Shown here: positions 1 to 8,708 of the stretch, one piece after another | Layout: every line of letters begins with the position of its first letter | How positions within the stretch are numbered: position 1 is the stretch's first letter | Position numbers and translations under genes: made by a program | NCBI RefSeq assembly: GCF_016586355.1 | Contig: NZ_BLYI01000024.1 | Coordinates: forward strand, 62,001 to 126,000 | DNA length: 64,000 nucleotides | Origin: Anaerostipes butyraticus | Lineage (GTDB): Bacteria; Bacillota; Clostridia; Lachnospirales; Lachnospiraceae | Direction: 5' to 3' | The notes under the pieces: model-generated | Told to the model about the DNA's origin: nothing | The model's database searches: none | The model's input: the letters and a program-made list of their open reading frames with translations, nothing else

Positions 1-1
1 C

Positions 2-949
2 ATCAAAGCAAATCCGACGATTGAAAATGTACAGCATGGTGTACAGGCATTTAAAGATGCCGAGGCAGACTATATCATCGCTATCGGCGGCGGTTCTTCC
101 ATGGACACGGCAAAAGCCATCGGTATTATCATTGCCAATCCGGAATTTGAAGACGTAAGAAGCCTGGAAGGAACAGCGCCTACCAAGAATCCATGTGTTC
201 CGATCATCGCAGTTCCGACAACAGCAGGAACCGCTGCGGAAGTAACAATCAACTATGTCATCACAGATGTTGAGAAGAAGAGAAAATTTGTATGTGTTGA
301 CTCTCATGATATGCCGGTCATTGCGGTTGTTGATCCGGATATGATGGCATCTATGCCAAAAGGACTGACAGCTTCCACTGGTATGGACGCTCTGACTCAT
401 GCCATTGAAGGATATACAACAAAGGCAGCATGGGAGATGACAGATATGTTCCATCTGAAAGCCATTGAAATCATTTCCAGATCTTTGCGCAGTGCTGTGG
501 CCAATGAAAAAGAAGGACGTGAAGGTATGGCTCTGGGACAGTATATTGCCGGAATGGGATTCTCCAATGTAGGATTAGGAATTGCCCACTCTATGGCTCA
601 TACACTTGGGGCTGTCTATGATACACCGCATGGTGTTGCCTGCGCAATGATGCTTCCGATCGTCATGGAATATAACGCTGACAGCACAGGAGAAAAATAT
701 CGTGAGATCGCAAGAGCGATGGGAGTCAAAGGCGTTGACGATATGTCTCAGGAAGAATATCGTAAAGCTGCCATTGACGCAGTACGTCAGCTGTCTGAGG
801 ATGTAGGAATCCCTGCAAAACTGGATGCCATTAAAGAAGAAGATCTTGATTTCCTTGCAGAATCAGCCCATGAGGACGCATGTGCTCCGGGTAATCCAAA
901 AGATGCAGGCGTAGAAGATCTGAAAGAGCTGTTCAGAAAGATTATGTAA
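2..949 (+). CDS. fucO: Lactaldehyde reductase / 1,2-propanediol oxidoreductase, 5' end cut by the window
   Basis: Iron-dependent group III alcohol dehydrogenase that reduces lactaldehyde to 1,2-propanediol, the fermentative end of fucose and rhamnose breakdown. The reading frame is open from base 2, so about 315 residues are seen and roughly the first 65 to 70 lie outside the window. The nucleotide-binding motif GGGSSMDTAK is present. The metal-ligand histidines lie in HAIEGY, HSMAH and HGVA. The stretch PTTAGTAAEVTINYVITD and the C-terminal ACAPGNPKDA region resemble FucO closely as I recall it, which favours FucO over butanol or 1,3-propanediol dehydrogenases. A hairpin follows the stop codon, so this is the last gene of its transcript. 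Confidence is high for the family and good for the substrate. Confidence 0.88.
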   Translation: MKANPTIENVQHGVQAFKDAEADYIIAIGGGSSMDTAKAIGIIIANPEFEDVRSLEGTAPTKNPCVPIIAVPTTAGTAAEVTINYVITDVEKKRKFVCVDSHDMPVIAVVDPDMMASMPKGLTASTGMDALTHAIEGYTTKAAWEMTDMFHLKAIEIISRSLRSAVANEKEGREGMALGQYIAGMGFSNVGLGIAHSMAHTLGAVYDTPHGVACAMMLPIVMEYNADSTGEKYREIARAMGVKGVDDMSQEEYRKAAIDAVRQLSEDVGIPAKLDAIKEEDLDFLAESAHEDACAPGNPKDAGVEDLKELFRKIM

Positions 950-984
950 TTTGTAAAATAACAGATAAGAATCAAAAAATCAGG

Positions 985-1020
985 CCGCTGTTCTGTTTTC
1001 TGCAGGACAGCGGTATTTTA
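985..1020 (+). terminator. Terminator-like hairpin after fucO
   Basis: An 11-bp stem (985-995 with 1003-1013, one wobble pair) with a 7-nt loop is followed by a weak T-rich tail. Its place directly after the fucO stop supports a terminator. Confidence 0.6.
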
Positions 1021-1088
1021 TGGTTTGCGGAAAATCAGGACCGGAAATGAGATAAGAAAAAGCAGAGGAAGATTTTATCATGTTTCAG

Positions 1089-1118
1089 TTGACGGTTCTG
1101 TACAATTTATGCTATACC
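1089..1118 (+). promoter_or_regulatory. Probable sigma-A promoter of the beta-glucoside regulator
   Basis: A TTGACG box at 1089-1094 and a TATACC box at 1113-1118 are 18 bp apart. They lie just upstream of the RAT/terminator leader of the antiterminator gene. Confidence 0.5.
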
Positions 1119-1130
1119 AGTAGAAAAAAA

Positions 1131-1160
1131 GGGATAGTGATTGTGCAGACAAGCTAAACC
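1131..1160 (+). promoter_or_regulatory. RAT (ribonucleic antiterminator) site of the LicT/BglG type
   Basis: The segment starts GGATAGTGATTG and ends GCTAAACCT, matching in order the conserved blocks of LicT/BglG targets. Its last bases (1156-1160) are also the first bases of the terminator stem. This is the classical arrangement in which a bound dimer prevents terminator folding. It implies that the regulator controls its own transcript. Confidence 0.72.
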
Positions 1161-1222
1161 TATATGCAGAAATTGATTTGGAAGACATCTTTCAGGTTTT
1201 TTTGTGCATATAGGTTTTTTTT
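1156..1222 (+). terminator. Leader terminator of the antiterminator gene
   Basis: A 13-bp stem, 1156-1168 with 1205-1217, is followed by a run of T up to 1222. It overlaps the RAT site by five bases, so antitermination by a LicT-type protein is the natural reading. Confidence 0.8.
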
Positions 1223-1268
1223 ATGCCCGAAACAGAGCACATCAATCCGTACAGGAGGAAAAGTATTG

Positions 1269-2114
1269 ATGAGGATTTTTAAAGTACTGAATAACAATGT
1301 GGCAGTCATTTTAAATGAAGAAGGACAGTAACAGATTGTTATGGGACGGGGAATCTGTTTTAAGAAAAAGGCAGGAGAGGAAATCCCGGATGAGATGATT
1401 GATAAGGAATTTCATCTTTCCACACCGGAAGCTCATAACAAATTCAGAGAACTGATCCAGGACATTCCAATGGAACATATTTCTCTGGGAGAAGAAATCA
1501 TAGCTGAAGCAAAGAAGCGTCTGGGGCGCAGGCTGAATGATATGATCTATATTTCTCTGATTGACCACGTCCATACATCAATCCTTCGCTTTCTGGATGG
1601 CATCACGGTGAAAAATGTCCTGCTGTGGGATATTCAGAGGTTTTACCGGGATGAATACCAGATTGGATTGTGGGCACTGGATCTGATCGAAAAACAGTGC
1701 AAAGTGCGGCTTCCGGAGGATGAAGCCGGATTTATTGCGCTTCATCTGGCAAATGCCCAGATGGATGAGGAAGTCATGCATGATATGTACGAAATTACAA
1801 AGATCATGCAGGAACTGATCAACATCGTAAAATACTATTTCCACATTGATTTTGATGAGGATGATGTGTATTACTACAGATTTATTACACATCTGAAATT
1901 CTTTGCAAAGCGTCTGCTGGATCATAAATTTTACGAGGAGGATGACAGTGACGACCTCTGGAATGTGATTCGGAAGAAATATCCGGAATCATACCGCTGT
2001 GTCGGACGGATTTCTGAATTTATACAGAAGAAATATGGACATCAGCTGTCAAAAGAGGAAGAAATCTATCTGACGATCCACATTGAGCGGGTGATCAATA
2101 AGACCGGCAGATAA
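1269..2114 (+). pseudogene. licT: LicT/BglG-family transcriptional antiterminator interrupted by an in-frame TAA
   Basis: RNA-binding antiterminator with an N-terminal CAT domain and two PRD domains, which normally lets RNA polymerase read into beta-glucoside genes when the PTS is busy. The natural start is ATG 1269, ten bases after AGGAGG. It reads MRIFKVLNNNVAVILNEEGQ and then meets TAA at 1329-1331. The frame continues without further stops to 2114 (QIVMGRG onward), in register with LicT from start to end. The PRD histidines are kept (DHVH, LHLANA, THLKFF, IHIERV). A restart at ATG 1341 would lack the first strands of the RNA-binding domain. GAA to TAA would be a single base change. It may be a recent pseudogene, a reinitiation product, or a sequence error. 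The neighbours are its expected targets. Confidence 0.8.
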
Positions 2115-2128
2115 AAAACAGTATGCCT

Positions 2129-2187
2129 GGATGGTGACATTAAGTTGGCCAAACCTTCATAGATAAACCAAATTATTTTTATGGAGG
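2129..2187 (+). promoter_or_regulatory. Second RAT-like site overlapping a hairpin that masks the bglP ribosome binding site
   Basis: Bases 2129-2156 (GGATGGTGAC ... GGCCAAACCT) resemble a RAT. The expected terminator is absent. Instead 2154-2161 can pair with 2180-2187 (8 bp, one wobble), covering the GGAGG Shine-Dalgarno sequence of the PTS gene at 2183-2187. A bound LicT-type protein would therefore free the RBS rather than block a terminator. This reading is inference. Confidence 0.42.
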
Positions 2188-2195
2188 AGAGAAAA

Positions 2196-4130
2196 ATGGG
2201 AAAATACGAGAATCTGGCAAAAGAAATTGTCAAAAATGTAGGCGGAAAAGAAAACGTCAGCAGTCTGACCCACTGTATTACAAGACTTCGCTTTAAGTTA
2301 AAGGATGAAGGAAAAGCGAATGATGATGTGATCAAAAATATGGACGGAGTCGTAACTTTAATGAAGAGCGGCGGCCAGTATCAGGTCGTCATCGGAAATC
2401 ATGTGCCGGAAGTGTATGCGGACGTGATGCCTCTTCTTGGACTGGATGAGGATCAGGCGGATCATGGAGAAGATGCTCCATCCGGAAACCTGTTTAACCG
2501 GGCGATCGATGTCATTTCGGGAATTTTCCAGCCGATCCTTGGAATCATGGCTGCCTGCGGTATGGTCAAAGGTCTGAATGCCTTGTTTGTTGCCATCGGA
2601 CTTTATACCGATACCTGCGGCGGATATCTTGTTTTAAATGCCATTGGTGATGGCCTGTTCAATTTCCTGCCGCTGTTCCTTGGATATACAGCAGCGAAGA
2701 AGTTTAACTTAAAACCAATGATCGGTCTTGTAATTGGAGCGATCATGTGCTATCCGACCATTCAGAACTCAGCATTATCTGCCGGCGGAGATGCTTTGTA
2801 TACACTATTTGCCGGAACTATGTTTGAATCTCAGGTATATACGACATTTTTCGGAATTCCAATGATCGCCATGGATTATACAGGAACGGTAATCCCGGTT
2901 ATCTTTGTCGTATACTTTGCATCAAAATGCTCAAAGCTTTTTAATAAGATTGTTCCGGATCTTGTGAAATTTTTCTTTGTACCGATGCTGACACTGCTGA
3001 TCACGATTCCGATCGGACTTCTGGTGATCGGACCTGTGGCAACGTTTGGTTCAACAATCATTGCTGAAGCGGTTATGGCCGTTCGAAACGCAAGCCCGAT
3101 GCTGGCGGGAGCAATCGTAGGACTGACATGGCAGATCCTTGTTATTTTTGGTCTTCACTGGGGATTTATTCCGGTATATATCAACAACATCATGACCAAT
3201 GGATACGACAATGTTATGATGCCGTTCTTTGCCTGTACTTTCGCGACATCTGCCGTAGTGCTGGCTATCTTTTTCAAGACAAAAGACAAACATTTAAAGG
3301 AAATGGCACTGCCAAACTTTATTTCCGGTATTTTCGGAGTAACGGAACCGGCAATTTATGGTATTCTGCTTCCATTAAAGAAACCGTTTGTCATCAGCTG
3401 TATCGCAGGATGCATTGGCGGAGGATTCTATGGAGCATTTAACTTCCGTAAATTTATGATGGGCGGAATGGGAATTTTTGAGTTTCCGGCCATGATCGAA
3501 CCAGATGGAAGTATGGGCAATCTGATCGTTGCGGTTGTGGGTGTTGTAATCACGATGATTATTGCGTTTATTGCCACTATGATTCTTTATAAAGATGATC
3601 CGAAGAAAAATGCAGAAGTGCAGACAGAAGATACAAAACAGGCTCCAGTGAAAAAGGAAGCAGGAAGTCTGCTGAACGCATCTGAAATTGTAAGCCCGAT
3701 GAGTGGAAAAGTGCTGAAACTGGAAAATATCCAGGATGACGCATTCGCTTCCGGAGTTCTTGGAAAAGGAGCTGCGATCGTTCCTTCCGAAGGAACCGTA
3801 TATGCACCGGCAGACGGGGAAATTTCAGCGTTATTCCCAACCCTTCACGCAATCGGAATGAAAACAGACGGCGGAGCAGAACTTCTGATTCACATTGGAC
3901 TGGATACAGTGCAGCTGGAAGGAGAAGGGTTTGAAGCTTTTGTAAAACAGGGAGATCATGTAACACAGGGACAGAAACTGGTATCTTTTGATATGGACTT
4001 TATCAAAGGAAAAGGATACTGCCTGGAAACTCCGGTACTGATCACCAATATGGATGATTATCTGGATATTGTAGAGACAGATAAAGAGGAAATCAAAGCA
4101 GGAGAAGTTCTGTTAAATATTGTGAAATAA
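2196..4130 (+). CDS. bglP: Beta-glucoside PTS permease, EIIBCA
   Basis: Membrane PTS transporter that takes up and phosphorylates aryl-beta-glucosides or cellobiose-like sugars. 644 residues in the order EIIB (about 1-90, phosphocysteine Cys27 in THCITRLRF), a multi-helix EIIC (about 100-460), then EIIA (about 490-644, with the HAIGMKT and LIHIGLDTV segments carrying the active-site histidine). ATG 2196 is preferred over the in-frame ATG 2181 because the Shine-Dalgarno sequence (GGAGGAG) lies between them. It is followed 12 bp later by a 6-phospho-beta-glucosidase and preceded by a LicT-type regulator, which together set the substrate class. The exact sugar cannot be read. Confidence 0.9.
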   Translation: MGKYENLAKEIVKNVGGKENVSSLTHCITRLRFKLKDEGKANDDVIKNMDGVVTLMKSGGQYQVVIGNHVPEVYADVMPLLGLDEDQADHGEDAPSGNLFNRAIDVISGIFQPILGIMAACGMVKGLNALFVAIGLYTDTCGGYLVLNAIGDGLFNFLPLFLGYTAAKKFNLKPMIGLVIGAIMCYPTIQNSALSAGGDALYTLFAGTMFESQVYTTFFGIPMIAMDYTGTVIPVIFVVYFASKCSKLFNKIVPDLVKFFFVPMLTLLITIPIGLLVIGPVATFGSTIIAEAVMAVRNASPMLAGAIVGLTWQILVIFGLHWGFIPVYINNIMTNGYDNVMMPFFACTFATSAVVLAIFFKTKDKHLKEMALPNFISGIFGVTEPAIYGILLPLKKPFVISCIAGCIGGGFYGAFNFRKFMMGGMGIFEFPAMIEPDGSMGNLIVAVVGVVITMIIAFIATMILYKDDPKKNAEVQTEDTKQAPVKKEAGSLLNASEIVSPMSGKVLKLENIQDDAFASGVLGKGAAIVPSEGTVYAPADGEISALFPTLHAIGMKTDGGAELLIHIGLDTVQLEGEGFEAFVKQGDHVTQGQKLVSFDMDFIKGKGYCLETPVLITNMDDYLDIVETDKEEIKAGEVLLNIVK

Positions 4131-5567
<1,437 letters not shown>

Positions 5568-5579
5568 AAAAGCAAAGAA

Positions 5580-5604
5580 GTCAGCCGGGAAGGCTGGCTT
5601 TTTT
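5580..5604 (+). terminator. Rho-independent terminator of the bgl operon
   Basis: A 7-bp stem (5580-5586 with 5591-5597), GGGA loop, followed by C and six T. Confidence 0.85.
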
Positions 5605-5701
5605 GTATAAAAAATACAGATTTTAATATCCGCGAGAAAACAGACAGATTATATGATATACTGGTAAAATGTAAAATAATTTACAGAGGAGGCAGGAAAA
5701 G

Positions 5702-7102
5702 ATGAAAAAGAAACGAAGGATTGTCCTGGCTGTTTTTCTGGCATATATTCTGTATGTAATCGTCGGCATGCTGGCGCCGTTTATTCATCAGAAAAGTGTA
5801 AGTGACGCAGGGAAAGAGCAGATCCGGGCGGAGGATTTTTATCAGAACCCGGGCGAAAAGGAAACGGACCGGGCAAAGATTGTAGAGGGAAATCAGGAAG
5901 CGCTGGATGTCCGGCTGGATATGATTCGAAAGGCAGAAAAAGAGATCATTATATCAACGTTTGACATTCGGGAAGGAGAAAGCACGGATGATATTTTTGC
6001 CGCGTTGACAGCGGCAGCCCAGAGAGGGGTTAAGGTAAAGATTCTGGTAGATGGCCTTTATGGAACTGTTCATATGAGCGGAAAAGAGATTTTTCAGGCG
6101 GCAGGCAGTCATCCCAATATTGAGATCCGATTTTATAATACGCCAAATCCGCTGAAACCGTGGACGATCCATGGATGCCTTCATGATAAATATCTGGTGA
6201 CAGACGACCGGTATCTTTTGATGGGCGGAAGGAATATGTTTGATTATTTTATCGGGACTCATAAAGGAAAAAGTGTCGGACTGGACCGGGAAATCCTGGT
6301 GGTGAACACAGGAGGGCTGAAAAACAGTGCGGTCCGGCAGGTAAAAGAGTATTTTAAAGAAGTATGGAATCTGGATGTCTGTAAAACAAAATTTAACCGA
6401 TGGTCAGAGAAAAAACGTTCGAAAGAAATCAGCCGTCTTTTAAAACATAACAAAGAACTGAAGGTTCCTGATCTGGATTATGAAACGATTACAGTGCCGG
6501 TCAAAAAGGCCACATTGGTGACCAATCCAACACATATCTATGGAAAAGAACCATATGTGTGGGAAACGATGAAGCAGCTGATGCTGGACGCAGACGAAAG
6601 AGTATTGATCCATACTCCGTATGCGGTATTTTCGGATGAAATGTATGAGGGCATGAAGGAAGTGAAACGAAAGGTACCCGACACAACGATCATCCTGAAT
6701 TCCATTGCTTCCGGAGACAATATCTGCGCTTCTGCAGATTACCGGAGGAACAGACAGAATATTCTGGACACCGGAGTTCAGATTTGTGAATATATGGGAC
6801 GTCATTCTACACATGGAAAGTCAATGGTCATTGATGATGATCTGGCGGTTGTGGGATCTTACAATTTTGACTGCAGGAGTACGTATGTGGATACGGAAAC
6901 CATGCTCGTTGTCCAGGGAAAAGAGATTGCCGATCAGCTGGCTCAAAATCTTCAGACACTGCAGGATGGTTCCCTGACCGTGGATAAAAACGGGAAGTAT
7001 ATGGAGAAGAAGGGAGTAAAGGAACGTAAGATTGATTCCGGAAAGAACAGGCTGATCACAGTACTTTCATATATTATACAATATGTGAGATATATGGTAT
7101 AA
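5702..7102 (+). CDS. Phospholipase D superfamily protein (cardiolipin-synthase-like), membrane anchored
   Basis: Two-HKD phosphatidyltransferase/phospholipase family protein. 466 residues with one N-terminal membrane segment (about 5-25, after a KKKRR start). The first HKD motif is HDKYLVTD near residue 160 and the second is HGKSMVID near 370. Each is followed by the family GG/GS-N-D signature (MGGRNMFD, VGSYNFD). Classical bacterial cardiolipin synthases have two N-terminal helices and a somewhat different layout, so I call only the superfamily. It probably acts on phospholipid head groups at the outer membrane face. The stop codon lies inside a TATAAT promoter box for the next small gene. 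Confidence 0.8.
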   Translation: MKKKRRIVLAVFLAYILYVIVGMLAPFIHQKSVSDAGKEQIRAEDFYQNPGEKETDRAKIVEGNQEALDVRLDMIRKAEKEIIISTFDIREGESTDDIFAALTAAAQRGVKVKILVDGLYGTVHMSGKEIFQAAGSHPNIEIRFYNTPNPLKPWTIHGCLHDKYLVTDDRYLLMGGRNMFDYFIGTHKGKSVGLDREILVVNTGGLKNSAVRQVKEYFKEVWNLDVCKTKFNRWSEKKRSKEISRLLKHNKELKVPDLDYETITVPVKKATLVTNPTHIYGKEPYVWETMKQLMLDADERVLIHTPYAVFSDEMYEGMKEVKRKVPDTTIILNSIASGDNICASADYRRNRQNILDTGVQICEYMGRHSTHGKSMVIDDDLAVVGSYNFDCRSTYVDTETMLVVQGKEIADQLAQNLQTLQDGSLTVDKNGKYMEKKGVKERKIDSGKNRLITVLSYIIQYVRYMV

Positions 7103-7103
7103 T
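7095..7103 (+). promoter_or_regulatory. Extended -10 promoter element overlapping the PLD gene stop
   Basis: TGGTATAAT (7095-7103) has the extended -10 form. The TAA stop of the upstream gene is inside it. No convincing -35 box is seen. Confidence 0.4.
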
Positions 7104-7159
7104 ATATACGTGTAGAGAAAAACTGCATTTTAACAATTCAAACACAAAAAGCAAACATT

Positions 7160-7249
7160 ATGAACACAAAACAGATGTATCCTGTTCCTTGTAAGCAGAA
7201 AACAATTTTTATACCGCTTTCAGAGCAGGAACAGGAGGGAAACAAATGA
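7160..7249 (+). CDS. Possible 29-residue leader ORF, coupled to the next small gene
   Basis: ATG 7160 opens 29 codons ending in TGA at 7247-7249, which overlaps the ATG (7246) of the next small ORF. No Shine-Dalgarno sequence precedes it, so it is weak on its own. The only support is the overlap and that its path runs through the hairpin covering the downstream RBS, so ribosomes reading it would open that hairpin. Confidence 0.22.
   Translation: MNTKQMYPVPCKQKTIFIPLSEQEQEGNK
7180..7236 (+). promoter_or_regulatory. RBS-masking hairpin ahead of the 29-residue membrane peptide
   Basis: Ten bases at 7180-7189 (TCCTGTTCCT) are perfectly complementary to 7227-7236, and the second arm covers the first half of the AGGAGGG Shine-Dalgarno sequence (7233-7239). 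Confidence 0.5.
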
Positions 7250-7335
7250 GACTGTTAAAGATTTTCGCTGTAATTGCCGCCGGCGTGGCAGCTGCACTGA
7301 TTTACAAGGAGAATAGAAAAACATATATTTCATAA
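7246..7335 (+). CDS. Small single-pass membrane peptide, 29 residues
   Basis: ATG 7246 lies six bases after a strong AGGAGGG. The peptide starts MRLLKIFAVIAAGVAAALIY and ends KENRKTYIS. This is a short basic start, one hydrophobic segment of about 15 residues, then a charged tail, the form of a small inner-membrane peptide. I do not recognise a family. Its RBS is partly inside a perfect 10-bp hairpin, and an unsupported ORF overlaps its start by four bases. It could be a regulatory peptide, a type I toxin-like peptide, or an uncharacterised conserved protein. No antisense RNA promoter could be identified by eye. Confidence 0.55.
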   Translation: MRLLKIFAVIAAGVAAALIYKENRKTYIS

Positions 7336-7401
7336 TTTTCATGTAAAATGGAAATAGTATATAAAGGATGTTAACTTGAATTAATTTTATATTCCCCAGT
7401 G

Positions 7402-7436
7402 AAAGACCGGCCCCTGATTGACAGGGTTCGGTCTTT
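7402..7436 (+). terminator. Terminator between the small peptide and the methyltransferase
   Basis: A 15-bp stem, 7402-7416 with 7422-7436, with two imperfect pairs and a 5-nt loop. It ends in a T run on the + strand and an A run lies at its other end. Confidence 0.7.
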
Positions 7437-7465
7437 TTCGGTTTGCGGCCTTATGAGAAAAAACT

Positions 7466-7495
7466 TTGCAGAAAAATATTTCTGCATGGTATGAT
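7466..7495 (+). promoter_or_regulatory. Promoter with a 20-bp operator-like palindrome in the spacer
   Basis: TTGCAG (7466-7471) and TATGAT (7490-7495, with upstream TG) are 18 bp apart. Between and over the -35 box, TGCAGAAA at 7467-7474 is mirrored by TTTCTGCA at 7479-7486. The palindrome covers most of the spacer, a good place for a repressor. Confidence 0.5.
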
Positions 7496-7521
7496 AGGGG
7501 AAAAAGATAAGGAGGGAAAAT

Positions 7522-8328
7522 ATGACAGCATTTGAGTTTGACGGCGAAAAATATAAAAAAGTTTCCGGACATCAGAAAAAATGGGGGAATCATCTGATAG
7601 AAGAACTGAATCTGAAAGGCAGTGAAATCATTCTGGATCTCGGATGCGGAGACGGGGTGCTTACGGCCAGGCTTGCCGGGATGGTACCGGAAGGACGAGT
7701 GACCGGCATTGACGCGTCACAGGGGATGATACGGACTGCCAGGCAGAATAAAAAAGAAAATCTGGAATTTTTGTGTATGGATATCAGCCAGATGGAGTTC
7801 CATGAAAATTACGATGTGATTTTTTCCAATGCGGCGCTTCACTGGATTCTGGATCATAAAAATCTGCTGAGACGCAGCTGGAAAGCACTGAAACCAGGCG
7901 GCATGCTGCTGTGGAATTTTGCCGGAGACGGGAATTGTAAAAATTTTTTTGAAGCGGTGCGGGCAAAGATAAAAGAAGAAAAATACAAAAAATATTTCCA
8001 GGATTTTCAGTGGCCATGGTATATGCCTGTGGTGTCAGAATATCGGAAATTGGCAGAATCCTGTGATTTTACGGAAATAGAAGTATCGGAAGAAAACAGG
8101 GATACTTATTTTGAAAATGCGGAGGCACTGATCGGGTGGATGGATCAGCCCAGCCTGGTTCCGTTTATGGAAAGGCTTCCGGCTCGTGAAGGGAAAGAAT
8201 TTCGTCAGGAAATGATAGAAAAAATGCTGCGGGAAACGGTACAGCCGGATGGCCGGTATTTGGAGGCTTTTCGAAGAATCCATCTGAAGGCGCGAAAAAA
8301 GGCGGATGATCCGGCCAGTGAAAAATGA
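7522..8328 (+). CDS. Class I SAM-dependent methyltransferase (trans-aconitate methyltransferase-like)
   Basis: 268 residues with a Rossmann methyltransferase fold. Motif I is ILDLGCGDGVL near residue 37, the acidic SAM ribose ligand is in VTGIDASQGM, and the post-motif ALHWI and LKPGG segments follow. The order and the aromatic-rich C-terminal half resemble trans-aconitate 2-methyltransferase and related small-molecule carboxyl methyltransferases. The substrate is not known. It stands alone behind its own palindromic promoter, facing the orphan Rpn fragment on the other strand. Start ATG 7522 follows an AGGAGGG. Confidence 0.8.
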   Translation: MTAFEFDGEKYKKVSGHQKKWGNHLIEELNLKGSEIILDLGCGDGVLTARLAGMVPEGRVTGIDASQGMIRTARQNKKENLEFLCMDISQMEFHENYDVIFSNAALHWILDHKNLLRRSWKALKPGGMLLWNFAGDGNCKNFFEAVRAKIKEEKYKKYFQDFQWPWYMPVVSEYRKLAESCDFTEIEVSEENRDTYFENAEALIGWMDQPSLVPFMERLPAREGKEFRQEMIEKMLRETVQPDGRYLEAFRRIHLKARKKADDPASEK

Positions 8329-8341
8329 AATGTGTGTCTCT

Positions 8342-8536
8342 CTATATGAGATTGTATTTTTGGAGAAGCTGCTGGCAATATGCCGGATCTTCTCCAATTT
8401 TTTCGATTTCCTGCAGGCTGCCGTCATGGCTCAGAAGAACGATCAGTTTGCTGATGTGCTCCTGCTCCATCTCCCGGCCCATTCGGATACCTTCCTTCTT
8501 TCCGCGGTTTTCAATGCGGTCTAATATTTCGCACAT
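8342..8536 (-). CDS. Orphan 64-residue protein matching the C-terminal end of an Rpn-family nuclease
   Basis: The protein begins MCEILDRIENRG and ends LLQKYNLI. It aligns without gaps over all 64 residues with the C-terminal 64 residues of the Rpn-like protein encoded at 46203-47117. A good Shine-Dalgarno sequence (AAAGGAG, 8546-8552) lies nine bases before the ATG. About 40 bases further upstream also resemble the full-length gene but carry a one-base deletion and then diverge. So it looks like a truncated paralogue in which only the part downstream of the internal start survived intact. It may be a decayed relic or a retained stand-alone antitoxin-like protein. See the intragenic feature at 46923. 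Confidence 0.62.
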   Translation of the reverse strand: MCEILDRIENRGKKEGIRMGREMEQEHISKLIVLLSHDGSLQEIEKIGEDPAYCQQLLQKYNLI

Positions 8537-8632
8537 ATTAATTTTCTCCTTTCTCTTCTCCAGATGCAGATTAAAAAACGCAGTTCTTTTTCTTTTACTA
8601 CCTGTTTTGCCGTATAAAAGTCAGAAAAGTGA

Positions 8633-8674
8633 TTGACATATCTGTTATAACTGTATATACTGTACATATACAGT
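8633..8674 (+). promoter_or_regulatory. Sigma-A promoter and GntR operator of the ABC operon
   Basis: TTGACA (8633-8638) and TATACT (8656-8661) are 17 bp apart. A perfect 9-bp inverted repeat, ACTGTATAT at 8650-8658 and ATATACAGT at 8666-8674, covers the -10 box. This is a likely autoregulatory site for the adjacent GntR protein. Confidence 0.75.
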
Positions 8675-8708
8675 AAGAATGAAATAAACATTGGAAGGAG
8701 GGATTTCT

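Noticed and set aside
2181-2195. Earlier ATG for the beta-glucoside PTS
   Set aside because: It lies within the Shine-Dalgarno region and adds residues not seen in the family.
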